Made by a program: the position numbers and the translations under genes. The notes under the pieces are model-generated. The model saw only the letters and a program-made list of their open reading frames with translations. It was not told the DNA's origin and did no database searches. Shown here in pieces: positions 35,764-44,009 of a stretch of DNA of 64,000 nucleotides (positions within the stretch are counted from its first letter, which is position 1; each line of letters opens with the position of its first letter). Origin of the DNA: Rothia nasimurium (GTDB lineage Bacteria; Actinomycetota; Actinomycetes; Actinomycetales; Micrococcaceae). The stretch is from the NCBI RefSeq assembly GCF_928381705.1, contig NZ_CAKMSR010000003.1, positions 62,001-126,000 on the forward strand, read 5' to 3'.

Positions 35764-35794
35764 ACTATAAACAGGTTTTGAACACCGTTCAAAA
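35764..35794 (-). promoter_or_regulatory. bioY promoter with BioQ-like operator
   Basis: Minus strand: -35 TTGAAC (35792-35787), 17 bp, -10 TATAGT (35769-35764), then ATG at 35756. The perfect 19-bp dyad TTTTGAAC-ACC-GTTCAAAA (35776-35794) overlaps the -35 and matches the TGAAC-N3-GTTCA/GTTAC type site of the TetR-family regulator BioQ in actinobacteria. Confidence 0.72.
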
Positions 35795-35929
35795 ACTCTG
35801 CCTTTCTTTCACTTCTGTGACGCCAGCCCGAACCAACGCCCCGGTGGCCCTTCCAACATCGACCAGCACCACACCGGGGCGGTAAGATAGATAGCTGGCC
35901 AACCCACCCCCCACCCAAGGAGCAGACCC

Positions 35930-37528
35930 GTGCTGTCAGTCAACAACCTCGAACTGCGAGCTGGCGCTCGCCTGCTCATGGAGGACGTCACCTTCCGCAT
36001 CGATAAGGGCGATAAGGTCGGTCTCGTGGGCCGAAACGGCGCCGGTAAAACCACCATGACCAAGGTGCTGGCCGGGCTGACCCTGCCCGCTGACGGTACC
36101 GTCACCCGCGGCGGCACCATCGGCTACCTGCCCCAGGACCCCAAGGTCGATGACATGACCCAGCTCGCCAAGGACCGCATTTTCTCGGCCCGCGGCCTGG
36201 ACGGGGTTGCCCGCAAAATGCGCCAGGCCCAGGAAATGATGGCCAGCGAAGACCCCGCAGAGCACGCCAAGGGCATGCGCCGCTACGACCGGCTCGAAGC
36301 TGAGTTCATTGCCGGTGGCGGCTATGCGGCCGAGTCCGAGGCAGCTACCATCACCGCCAATCTTGACCTGCCCGAGCGCGTCCTCAACCAGCCCCTGTCC
36401 ACCCTCTCCGGTGGTCAGCGTCGCCGCGTCGAACTGGCCCGCATTCTCTTTGCCAATGCTGACACCATGCTGCTCGATGAGCCCACCAACCACCTCGATG
36501 CCGACTCTGTGGTCTGGCTGCGCGAGTTTTTGAAGAACTACCAGGGCGGCATCCTGGTCATCTCCCACGACGTGGAACTGATGGAACTGGTCGTCAACAA
36601 GGTCTTCTACCTGGACGCCAACCGCTGCGTCATCGATATCTACAACATGGGCTGGAAGAACTACCTGCTGCAGCGCGAGCAGGACGAGGCCCGCCGCAAG
36701 CGCGAGCGCGCCAACGCCCAGAAAAAGGCCTCGGCCCTGATGGAGCAGGCCAACAAGATGCGCGCCAAGGCAACCAAGGCGGTTGCAGCCCAGCAGATGA
36801 TCAAGCGCGCCGAAAAGCTCATGCGCGGGCTGGAAGAAGAGCGCCAGGTCGATAAGGTAGCCGCGATTCGCTTCCCCGACCCTGCCTCCTGCGGCAAGAC
36901 ACCCCTGTCGGCGACGGGGCTGTCCAAGAGCTATGGCTCCCTCGAAATTTTCACCGACGTGGATTTGGCCATTGACCGCGGCTCGCGCGTGGTGGTGCTG
37001 GGCTTTAACGGCGCCGGTAAGACCACCCTGCTGCGCATGCTGGCTAAGAGCACCCAGCCTGATACCGGCGAGGTCATCTACGGCCACGGGGCCAAGGTGG
37101 GCTACTTTGCCCAGGAACACGAGATTCTGGATCACGACCGCACCGTCTTTGAGAACATGAAGTCAGCGGCCCCCGACCTTGATGACACCCGCGTCCGCAC
37201 CATTCTCGGCTCCTTCCTCTTCTCGGGGGACGATGTCGATAAGCCCGCAGGCGTGCTCTCCGGCGGTGAGAAAACCCGCCTGTCGCTGGCAACCCTGGTG
37301 GCCTCGTCCGCCAATGTTCTGCTGCTCGATGAGCCCACCAATAACCTCGACCCGGCCTCGCGCGAAGAGATTTTGAACGCCCTGAAGAACTATCGGGGGG
37401 CCATTGTGATGGTTTCCCATGATGAGGGGGCAGTTGAGGCCCTTGACCCCGAGCGCGTGCTACTGCTGCCCGATGCGGTAGAAGATTTGTGGAGCAAGGA
37501 ATACCAGGACCTCATCTCCCTGGCTTAG
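35930..37528 (+). CDS. ABC-F family ATPase
   Basis: 532 residues from a GTG start after GGAG. Two ATPase domains: GRNGAGKTT and LSGGQRRR in the first, GFNGAGKTT and LSGGEKTR in the second, joined by a charged helical linker (about 240-310, rich in KRERANAQKK). No transmembrane segments. ABC-F proteins act on the ribosome in translation control or antibiotic protection; the linker type here is like the general EttA/Uup/YdiF groups and no specific resistance is implied. Confidence 0.9.
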   Translation: MLSVNNLELRAGARLLMEDVTFRIDKGDKVGLVGRNGAGKTTMTKVLAGLTLPADGTVTRGGTIGYLPQDPKVDDMTQLAKDRIFSARGLDGVARKMRQAQEMMASEDPAEHAKGMRRYDRLEAEFIAGGGYAAESEAATITANLDLPERVLNQPLSTLSGGQRRRVELARILFANADTMLLDEPTNHLDADSVVWLREFLKNYQGGILVISHDVELMELVVNKVFYLDANRCVIDIYNMGWKNYLLQREQDEARRKRERANAQKKASALMEQANKMRAKATKAVAAQQMIKRAEKLMRGLEEERQVDKVAAIRFPDPASCGKTPLSATGLSKSYGSLEIFTDVDLAIDRGSRVVVLGFNGAGKTTLLRMLAKSTQPDTGEVIYGHGAKVGYFAQEHEILDHDRTVFENMKSAAPDLDDTRVRTILGSFLFSGDDVDKPAGVLSGGEKTRLSLATLVASSANVLLLDEPTNNLDPASREEILNALKNYRGAIVMVSHDEGAVEALDPERVLLLPDAVEDLWSKEYQDLISLA

Positions 37529-37546
37529 GCAGGAATGAGCGGACGC

Positions 37547-37579
37547 CCGCCCCGCCCGGTAGCTGACCGGGCGGGGCGG
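37547..37579 (+). terminator. Terminator-like hairpin after the ABC-F gene
   Basis: CCGCCCCGCCCGGT and ACCGGGCGGGGCGG pair around AGCTG, followed by TCTTG, a weak U tract. Confidence 0.7.
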
Positions 37580-37891
37580 TCTTGTATCGACGCCCCTTCT
37601 TTGGTCCGTACAAATAGGCTTGTGTGTCTGTTTCTTACGCAAGCCCACTGTTGGGGCCACCACACTCTACGAAAAAGGCCTGTGTGTTTCGTGGGTTTTT
37701 TGTTCCCAAACAAAGGTCACGAAATGATAACGGCCCTATTTTGCTAGTGCAGGGTGGGCCAATCGGCGTAGAGTAAATACCAGCTTCGGAAGCCAATCTT
37801 CCCCAGCTACACCTCAAGAACACCGCCTCACCGATGAGGCGGCACACAAATCCAACACCGACGTTGGGCCGAACCTTGAAAGGATGATTCT
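37580..37891. other. Gene-free stretch upstream of the small acidic peptide gene
   Basis: About 310 bp with low coding signal. Seen: an inverted ACGAAA (37669-37674) / TTTCGT (37687-37692), two GGCYTGTGTGT words (37617 and 37678), and the segment GTGGGTTTTTTG...AAAGGTCACG that resembles the region upstream of ldh (57640-57670). These may be regulatory sites for the small gene at 37892; no promoter can be named with confidence. Confidence 0.4.
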
Positions 37892-37972
37892 ATGCTGGAA
37901 TCACACGACGTACGTTACCCCGAAATCGCTGAAGAGGGCGTAGAGGTCGACGTTTTCTGGACCGAAGACTAA
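37892..37972 (+). CDS. Small acidic peptide gene, 26 residues
   Basis: ATG at 37892 with GAAAGG 8-13 bp upstream and TAA at 37970-37972. The peptide begins MLESHDVRYPEIAEE and ends VFWTED; it has many Glu/Asp residues, no cysteines and no hydrophobic segment. It is isolated, with ~360 bp upstream and a terminator 97 bp downstream, so it looks like a stand-alone expressed gene. Function and family unknown. Confidence 0.5.
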   Translation: MLESHDVRYPEIAEEGVEVDVFWTED

Positions 37973-38068
37973 ACATCGTTCGCCTCAGCGGCACAGATAT
38001 ATTTTTGTTTTCCTTCCCACCTCACCTCAATGAGTGACTACATAGAAGTGATACACGGGTGAAAGACA

Positions 38069-38105
38069 GGGGCCCGGCACCATACGGTGCCGGGTCCCTA
38101 TCTTT
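38069..38105. terminator. Terminator between the small gene and the YdjM-like gene
   Basis: GGGCCCGGCACC-ATAC-GGTGCCGGGTCCC followed by TATCTTT. It sits between convergent genes and can serve the plus-strand small gene. Confidence 0.8.
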
Positions 38106-38115
38106 GCCTGAAGTC

Positions 38116-38847
38116 TTAGGCTCTGGTGAAGAAGCCGCTGATCAGCTGGGTGGGGTAGCTGGTGAGGAAACCGAAAAAGGCCAGGGTGTAGGCCCCGATA
38201 TAGACGGTTAGGGCTGCGGTGAGGAAGTTCTCGCGGGCTGAGCCAGCATCACCCAGGATAGGTAGGGCCATGTAGCCGCTCTTGCGCCAGAGCTTGCTGG
38301 GCACAACGGGCTTGATGGTGACGGGCCAGAAGGGGTTAACCCCGCGGGTGGTCAGGGCATCACCCAGAATGTGGGCGGTCGCCCCGGTAAGAACCGCCCA
38401 GGGCATCAGAGCCAGTGAATCGGTATAGATGGTTCCGGCAATAACCGCGAGCGCCCCCAGCCAGCCTCCCGGTGCCTTGAAGGTGCGCAGGGCCAGGCCG
38501 CCAGCAAAACCGGCTAGAGCCAGGGCTAGGACGGGGATACCCGCGTAGGTCAGGCGGTCGGCAAAAAAGGCCAGGGCCCAAAAGGCTGCTAGGCCAACCA
38601 GAGAATGGGTTCCCTTGCGGTGGCCGCCCGAGAGCCGCCCCACCAACAGGGCAACCCAGCGACTGACCGGCGGAATCGAGTGGGCGATGGTGCCGTTATG
38701 GTGATCAATATCGGGGAGCATGCCCGCACCGGCAGCCGCTAGGGTAGTGACGGCCAGGGTGGTGGGGTCATCAATGCCCAAGACTCCCGCCTCGTTGAGG
38801 GCTAGCCAGGCTGCTGCTGCGCTAATGGAGTGGGAATAACCCATCAT
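38116..38847 (-). CDS. Membrane-bound metal-dependent hydrolase, YdjM/DUF457 type
   Basis: 243 residues from the ATG at 38845-38847 after AAGGATC; a longer frame is open upstream but has no ribosome site. N-terminal GYSHSISAAAAWLA and LPDIDHHNGTIAHS supply His and Asp residues of the family, then KGTHSLVGLA and GATAHILGDALT repeat the H-S-x-x and H-x-x-x-D pattern between five or six membrane helices. E. coli YdjM is LexA controlled; a LexA-like box lies upstream here. Confidence 0.8.
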   Translation of the reverse strand: MMGYSHSISAAAAWLALNEAGVLGIDDPTTLAVTTLAAAGAGMLPDIDHHNGTIAHSIPPVSRWVALLVGRLSGGHRKGTHSLVGLAAFWALAFFADRLTYAGIPVLALALAGFAGGLALRTFKAPGGWLGALAVIAGTIYTDSLALMPWAVLTGATAHILGDALTTRGVNPFWPVTIKPVVPSKLWRKSGYMALPILGDAGSARENFLTAALTVYIGAYTLAFFGFLTSYPTQLISGFFTRA

Positions 38848-38906
38848 GATGGTGCGATCCTTATGAATAATCCTCTGGAAGTGAAAGCACCACTTTAACA
38901 CAGTTT

Positions 38907-38920
38907 CGAATATTTGTTCT
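38907..38920. promoter_or_regulatory. LexA-like (SOS) box upstream of the YdjM-like gene
   Basis: CGAAT-ATTT-GTTCT matches the actinobacterial SOS consensus CGAAC-N4-GTTCG except for T in place of C in the left half and T for the last G. It is about 60 bp upstream of the start codon. Confidence 0.4.
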
Positions 38921-39078
38921 AAAAGGACGCCGGTGGTCACGGAGTGAGCATAGCTGGGGGAGTGTTCGCCCAGAGCGAGCAAGAAGCGTAGACTGAAACT
39001 AGGACCACCCCGCCCCGGCAGCCCTGCCGGGGGCGAGCGTCCTTACACCCACCACAACTACATACCGAAAGTCCTTCG

Positions 39079-40422
39079 TTGAACCAACATACCCAAGGGT
39101 CAGACCCCCAGACCCCTGCTGAAACTTCAACCGACATGCTCTACCAGATCGACGACACCCCACCCCTCGGTGTCTCTATCCTGCTAGCCCTCCAGCACAT
39201 CCTGGCAGCCTTCGCCGGAATCATCGCAGTACCCCTGGTCGTCTGTACCGCCCTCGGCTTTAACGTCGCCCAAACCTCACTGATGGTCAGCGCCTCCATC
39301 TTCGTCGCGGGCCTCACCACCTTCATCCAGTCCCGCGGCATCGGCCCCGTGGGCGCTCGCGTGCCCGGCATGATGGGCACCGACTTCACCTTCGTCAACC
39401 CCACCATCGCGGTTGGCTCCCAGTTCGGCATGGCCGGAATCGTGGCCGCCACCATCAGCGCCTCACTGGTTGAGATTGTGCTCTCCCGCTTCATTAAGCC
39501 CCTGATGCGCTTCTTCCCGCCGCTGATTACCGGTACCGTGGTGGCCCTCATCGGCATCACCCTGCTACCGGTCTCTATGGACTGGGCAGCAGGCGGTGCG
39601 GGCTCCGAAGACTACGGCTCCTTGCAGAACCTCACCATCGCCTTCGGCGTCATGGCCCTCACCCTCGCAATCGCCCACTTTGGCCGCGGTATTCTGCGCG
39701 CTGCTGCCGTCTTTATCGGCATGGTCGCCGGCTACCTGGTCTGCATTCCCCTGGGCCTAGTTGACCTTTCTGTCGTCTCAGACGCCGCCTGGTTCGCCCT
39801 GCCCAACATCTTCGCCTACGGCCTGCACTTTGACCTGGCCTCCACCCTGGCCTTCGTCCCCGCCTACATCGTCTCCACCATCGGAACGGTCGGCATCATG
39901 ATGGCTATCGGCCAGGCCTCCGGCGCCACACTCGACAGCAAGCGCGTCTCTAACGGCGTACTTGCGGACGGCGTCGGCTCAGCTTTAGCAGGCGCTTTCG
40001 GCGCGGGCCCCAACACCGCCTTCTCCCAGAACGTCGGCCTGATTACCCTCACCAAGGTAGCTTCCCGCCGCGTCATGATTACCGCAGGTATTATCCTGGC
40101 TATCCTCGGTGTCTTCCCCAAGCTCTCAGCCCTGATTTCCGTGATGCCCCAGCCCGTCCTCGGCGGTGCAGGCGTCATCATGTTCGGTCTGGTCGCAGCC
40201 CAGGGCATCAAAACCCTCACCACCATCGAACTGGGCGACCGCGAACTGCTCATCGTCTCGGTGGCCTTCGCCCTGGGTATTGGCGTGACTGTGCGCCCCG
40301 ATATGCTCGCCAACCTGCCCACCGCCCTGCAGATGATTCTCTCCTCCGGTATCTCCACCGGAACCCTGGCAGCCCTGCTGCTCAACATCATCCTGGTTGA
40401 CCGAAAGAAGAAAACCGCATGA
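39079..40422 (+). CDS. pbuX: Xanthine/uracil permease family transporter (NCS2)
   Basis: 447 residues, start TTG at 39079 after GAAAG. Twelve or more membrane helices; motifs GVRVPGMMGTDFTFVNP-like segment after QSRGIGPVGA, and the family signature FGAGPNTAFSQNVGLITLT near the QNxGxxxxT. Nucleobase:cation symporter-2 member; adjacent xpt implies xanthine or a related purine as substrate. Overlaps xpt by four bases, so the two are co-translated. No purine riboswitch was found upstream. Confidence 0.9.
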   Translation: MNQHTQGSDPQTPAETSTDMLYQIDDTPPLGVSILLALQHILAAFAGIIAVPLVVCTALGFNVAQTSLMVSASIFVAGLTTFIQSRGIGPVGARVPGMMGTDFTFVNPTIAVGSQFGMAGIVAATISASLVEIVLSRFIKPLMRFFPPLITGTVVALIGITLLPVSMDWAAGGAGSEDYGSLQNLTIAFGVMALTLAIAHFGRGILRAAAVFIGMVAGYLVCIPLGLVDLSVVSDAAWFALPNIFAYGLHFDLASTLAFVPAYIVSTIGTVGIMMAIGQASGATLDSKRVSNGVLADGVGSALAGAFGAGPNTAFSQNVGLITLTKVASRRVMITAGIILAILGVFPKLSALISVMPQPVLGGAGVIMFGLVAAQGIKTLTTIELGDRELLIVSVAFALGIGVTVRPDMLANLPTALQMILSSGISTGTLAALLLNIILVDRKKKTA

Positions 40423-41009
40423 AACTCCTCGAAGACCGCATCCGTCGCGACGGCCGCATCCTGCCCGGCAACATCCTCAAAGTCGACCAGTTTGTCAACC
40501 ACCAGGTCGACCCCCAGCTCATGATGGACATGGGCCGCGACTTCGCCGAGCACTTCAAGGACGCCGGAATCACCCGCGTCCTCACCCTCGAAGTCTCCGG
40601 CATCTCTATGGCCATGACCGCCGCCCTGCACCTGGGTGTGCCCATGGTCTTTGCCAAGAAGATTTCCTCCAAAACCCTCTCCACCGACACCTACCACTCC
40701 AAGGTCTTCTCGTACACCAAGAAAATTGAGTACGACATCCGCATCGACAAGCGTTTTGTCACCCCCGAAGACCGCATCCTGATTATCGATGACTTCCTCG
40801 CCAACGGCCAGGCCCTGCACGGCCTAACCCACCTCTGCGAACAGGGCGGGGCCCAGGTAGCCGGCATCGGTATCGCCATCGAAAAGGTCTTCCAGGGCGG
40901 CGGCAAAGAATTCCGCGACCGCGGCTACGACGTCTACTCCCTGGCCATGATCGACCACTTCACCGACGACGGGGTGGTCTTTACCCACGAGGTAGAAAAA
41001 ACCCAGTAG
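40419..41009 (+). CDS. xpt: Xanthine phosphoribosyltransferase
   Basis: 196 residues. Converts xanthine and PRPP to XMP in purine salvage. PRPP-binding motif ILIIDDFLANGQAL is clear, together with LTLEVSGISMA (base-binding loop) and the N-terminal DGRILPGNILKVDQFVNHQVDP typical of Xpt. Starts inside the last codon of the permease gene. A strong terminator follows. Confidence 0.95.
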   Translation: MKLLEDRIRRDGRILPGNILKVDQFVNHQVDPQLMMDMGRDFAEHFKDAGITRVLTLEVSGISMAMTAALHLGVPMVFAKKISSKTLSTDTYHSKVFSYTKKIEYDIRIDKRFVTPEDRILIIDDFLANGQALHGLTHLCEQGGAQVAGIGIAIEKVFQGGGKEFRDRGYDVYSLAMIDHFTDDGVVFTHEVEKTQ

Positions 41010-41027
41010 CACAGCAAGCAGCTCAAG

Positions 41028-41072
41028 AAAATGCTCCCCTCCACCTGAAGCGGTGGAGGGGAGCATTTTCTT
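41028..41072. terminator. Bidirectional terminator after xpt
   Basis: AAAATGCTCCCCTCCACC and GGTGGAGGGGAGCATTTT pair perfectly around TGAAGC; U/A tracts on both sides serve xpt and the convergent SURF1 gene. Confidence 0.92.
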
Positions 41073-41092
41073 TTCTCAATCACCCACAAAGC

Positions 41093-42061
41093 CTAGCGGT
41101 AGAGCTGCTCATCGAGCAGGGCGTCCTCCACCTCTTCATCGGTAATCTTCTTACTGCGCTTAGGGGCCTTAGGGCGCACAATGGACTTCATATGCGCGGG
41201 CATATCATCCACAAACTCCATGCGGCGGCGCACCACCTCTTCGTCCTCATCGCCGATATAGGTGCCATCAGCATCGTAGAACTGACCAAAATAGGCCTCA
41301 AGCTCAGCGGCAACCTGCGCATCGAGCTCATCGTTGCGCACCTTCTGGCGGGCAGACCAGAAATAGGCAATATAGAACATGGCCGCAAAACAGTACCACT
41401 GCACCGAATACGACAGGTTCGGCCCGTAATCTTCCTCCGGCTTATCCTTAGCAATCGGGGCGCTCGCCGGGGCCGGGCTCTCAGAAGCCATCACACCGTA
41501 ATTGACCGTATCGAGATCAAGACCGGTCACCTCAGCAACCTCGGGAAGGTCAATACTGGTAATCTGCCCATCTACCGATGAAGCACCCGTATCAATCTCA
41601 CCCTCCACCAGGCGCACCGTAATGGTCACCTGCCCAGCCGGGGGAGCAGGCACCGGAGAAGCCGTCGAACCGGCATCCCCAAACGCAGCCTCCATCCAGC
41701 CGCGGTTGACCACCACAATATGGCCCTGATCGGTCTGGAAAGGTACCAGCACCTCATACCCGTTCAACCCGTTATAGGGCCGATTGCGCACCAGCAACTG
41801 GTGCTCACTCAGGTACTGGCCGGTCATGGTCACCGGCTGCCAGCGCAGCTCAGAATGAGCGGACGCAAACAGGCTAGAATCGTCCGCAAAATCCAGGGGA
41901 GCGGCATCATAGTTCTGCGAAATACGCTCATTCGAAAAATCAAGCGCCTCCTTGCGGCTCATCTGCCAGCTCGCCAAATACAGGCACACCAGCGAGGCGA
42001 CCACCGTCAGCACAAACAGGCCAACCCACTTACCAGAGAGCAAAAAACCGTATTTCTTCAC
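41093..42061 (-). CDS. SURF1-family cytochrome oxidase assembly protein
   Basis: 322 residues from GTG at 42059-42061 (VKKYGFLLSGKWVG). N-terminal membrane helix LFVLTVVASLVCLYLASWQ, the large periplasmic domain with SELRWQPVTMTGQYL and VNRGW signatures, a second helix near AMFYIAYFWSA, and a charged cytoplasmic tail of ~90 residues. SURF1 helps insert heme A into cytochrome c oxidase, fitting with the ctaA gene in this window. Third positions are rich in G and T on the coding strand. Confidence 0.87.
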   Translation of the reverse strand: MKKYGFLLSGKWVGLFVLTVVASLVCLYLASWQMSRKEALDFSNERISQNYDAAPLDFADDSSLFASAHSELRWQPVTMTGQYLSEHQLLVRNRPYNGLNGYEVLVPFQTDQGHIVVVNRGWMEAAFGDAGSTASPVPAPPAGQVTITVRLVEGEIDTGASSVDGQITSIDLPEVAEVTGLDLDTVNYGVMASESPAPASAPIAKDKPEEDYGPNLSYSVQWYCFAAMFYIAYFWSARQKVRNDELDAQVAAELEAYFGQFYDADGTYIGDEDEEVVRRRMEFVDDMPAHMKSIVRPKAPKRSKKITDEEVEDALLDEQLYR

Positions 42062-42072
42062 AAGCAACCACC

Positions 42073-42315
42073 CTATCCCAGAGGGACAGTCTGCTTCCAA
42101 AAACTACGCGCCACCAAAAAATCCTGCAAATACTGCACGTGCTCCTCACAGGCCGCCCAGCTCTTGAGCCGCTCCGGGGCATGCACCTTCGGGTTGTTCC
42201 ACAGCACCTCAAAACGAGCCTGCTCCTGGCAGCCCTTACGGCTACACTTCACAAACTCAGGCCCCTGGCCACTGCTATCTGCCTGACCCTGATTCAAAGA
42301 ACCTAAAATATCCAC
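42073..42315 (-). CDS. Small zinc-ribbon-like conserved protein
   Basis: 80 residues, soluble. Cys and His residues (KCSRKGCQE near 24-30 and AACEEH near 55-60) suggest a small zinc-binding unit, followed by a helix VQYLQDFLVARSFW. Such proteins are common in Micrococcales and often carried an unjustified label of acetone carboxylase. Lies 12 bp upstream of the SURF1 gene and probably forms an operon with it. Confidence 0.65.
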   Translation of the reverse strand: MDILGSLNQGQADSSGQGPEFVKCSRKGCQEQARFEVLWNNPKVHAPERLKSWAACEEHVQYLQDFLVARSFWKQTVPLG

Positions 42316-42318
42316 CCG

Positions 42319-42834
42319 CTACTCCTTACCGTCCTCATCAAAAACCACTTCACCATCAATAATCATCGGCTCACCAGAACCCTCAGCTCCGAAGTCTGCC
42401 GGGTGAGCGCTCGCCTGGGTGTGGCTATCAGCTGGCCCACCGGCGTCCGCCCCCTCAGCCGCAGCGGCACGAGCCGCCCGATCAGCCTGCGCCGCCTCAA
42501 TAGCAGCCTGCTGCTCCGGTGGCAGCATGGCAGAAAAACCGCCACCACCCTGCTTAGCCTCACCGTTAGCCACCACCACAGCCGTCCAAGGAATAATCGC
42601 AGCCGCCGCCAGGCACACCCACTGCCACACACCGTCCACCATCACCGCAGCAATAATAAAAACAATGCGCAAAAACATCTTGAAGGCATATACCTTAGCC
42701 CGCGAACTAACCCCCACCGACTGCCGCTCAGCAGCGTCCGTAATCTCAAAAACCTCAGAATCGCCCGAAGAATACCCGGCAGCCTTCAAATCCTCAGCAG
42801 TCCAATACTTCTGCGCCACCGGCACCCTCCTCAC
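42319..42834 (-). CDS. DUF3099 family membrane protein
   Basis: 171 residues. Two membrane helices (RIVFIIAAVMVDGVWQWVC and AAAAIIPWTAVVVAN) preceded by FEITDAAERQSVGVSSRAKVYAFKM, the usual DUF3099 arrangement. The C-terminal ~75 residues are Ala/Glu-rich and end in acidic residues. Function unknown. Plus strand here is strongly A+C-rich (46 of 60 in 42601-42660). Confidence 0.75.
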   Translation of the reverse strand: MRRVPVAQKYWTAEDLKAAGYSSGDSEVFEITDAAERQSVGVSSRAKVYAFKMFLRIVFIIAAVMVDGVWQWVCLAAAAIIPWTAVVVANGEAKQGGGGFSAMLPPEQQAAIEAAQADRAARAAAAEGADAGGPADSHTQASAHPADFGAEGSGEPMIIDGEVVFDEDGKE

Positions 42835-43002
42835 ACAGGCTCAAACTCACCCCACCAGTCTACCCCTCGCACCCACACCCCGCCCGACCCCCTAACCAAA
42901 CCCGCCAGGCCAAATAACACGCGCCTACTTGAACAAACCACCACTTTTTTCTCAAGAGCGTAAGATAGGGGCAGAAACAAAACCCCACAACAAGGTGAAA
43001 CA

Positions 43003-43710
43003 ATGACCAACCCCACCGTACTCATCACCGGCGGCAACCGCGGCATCGGCCACGCCATCGCCACCGAATTCAAAAAAGCCGGCTACAACGTCGCCATCAC
43101 CTACCGCAGCGGCGAACCCCCCGCCGACTTCTTCGCCGTCAAAGCAGACGTCACCGACTCAGCCTCCATCGACGCAGCCTTTACCGCCGTCGAAGCAGAA
43201 TTCGGCCCCGTCGGCGTCGTCATCGCCAACGCAGGTATCACTAAAGACACCCTGCTCATGCGCATGAAAGAAGACGACTTCACCTCCGTCATCGACACCA
43301 ACCTCACCGGCGCCTTCCGCGTCGCCCAGCGCGCCACCAAGGGCCTGCTCAAAAACAAGGGCGGCCGCATCATCTTCATCTCCTCCGTTGTCGGCCTCTA
43401 CGGCAACCCCGGCCAGGTCAACTACTCAGCCTCCAAAGCCGGACTCGTCGGCATGGCCCGCTCCATCACCCGCGAACTCGGCGCCCGCAACATCACCGCC
43501 AACGTCATCGCCCCTGGCTTCATCAAAACCGACATGACCGACCAACTCTCCGACGACCTCAAAAAGCAGTACACCGACTCCATCCCCGCCCGCCGCTTCG
43601 CCGAACCCAAAGAAATCGCCGACGTAGCCCTCTTCCTCGCCTCCGACGCCGCAGGGTACATCTCAGGTGCCGTGATTCCCGTCGACGGTGGCCTGGGTAT
43701 GGGGCACTAA
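43003..43710 (+). CDS. fabG: 3-oxoacyl-[acyl-carrier-protein] reductase FabG
   Basis: Short-chain dehydrogenase of fatty acid synthesis, 235 residues. TGGNRGIG cofactor motif, NAGI, catalytic serine in FISSVVG, YSASKAG with catalytic Tyr and Lys, and the ending ISGAVIPVDGGLGMGH. C/A-rich third positions, very unlike the lower-bias accessory genes. The gene downstream is a second SDR, but 300 bp of unusual sequence lies between. Confidence 0.93.
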   Translation: MTNPTVLITGGNRGIGHAIATEFKKAGYNVAITYRSGEPPADFFAVKADVTDSASIDAAFTAVEAEFGPVGVVIANAGITKDTLLMRMKEDDFTSVIDTNLTGAFRVAQRATKGLLKNKGGRIIFISSVVGLYGNPGQVNYSASKAGLVGMARSITRELGARNITANVIAPGFIKTDMTDQLSDDLKKQYTDSIPARRFAEPKEIADVALFLASDAAGYISGAVIPVDGGLGMGH

Positions 43711-43794
43711 ACGGGTAAACAATCGCAACCGGGCCGGTGTGTGCCCGTCCGCGACCCTCTCACCCTTCCCAGGCTGCTGTGTACGCCAGAGCGG

Positions 43795-43962
43795 GGGCGG
43801 TAGCTCCCCGGCAGCCGGCTGGCTGGGGCTGGCATGAATCGCTGTGATGAGTGCCGATATTCCGAGCAAGCGAGGAAAATAATCTCGGCGCGAATCTGGC
43901 GAGCTTGCGAGCCAGCTAGCGAACCGGCGAGAAGGTTAGCCGGCAGAGGGGAGCTACCGCCC
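43795..43962. repeat. MITE-like element with inverted ends
   Basis: The ends GGGCGGTAGCTCCCC (43795-43809) and its complement GGGGAGCTACCGCCC (43948-43962) are perfect 15-bp inverted repeats, each followed inward by a CCGGCT/AGCCGG-type segment with small differences. The interior (~120 bp) is non-coding. Flanking target-site duplication was not seen. The 13-mer GGGGCGGTAGCTCC recurs at 62478-62491. It may be a small mobile element or a long RNA hairpin. Confidence 0.5.
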
Positions 43963-44009
43963 ATTGCTACTTAAACAATTCATTTGTACAACGCTTATAA
44001 GGACTAAGA

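Noticed and set aside
35936..37135. 399-codon antisense frame under the ABC-F gene
   Set aside because: Mirror image of a well-conserved gene with both ABC signatures on the plus strand; no ribosome site.
38983..39078. Purine riboswitch before pbuX-xpt
   Set aside because: No three-helix junction with the conserved loop residues could be drawn in the 90 bp before the TTG start.
39864..40820. 318-codon antisense frame across pbuX and xpt
   Set aside because: Spans two clear genes on the opposite strand; purely a high-GC shadow.
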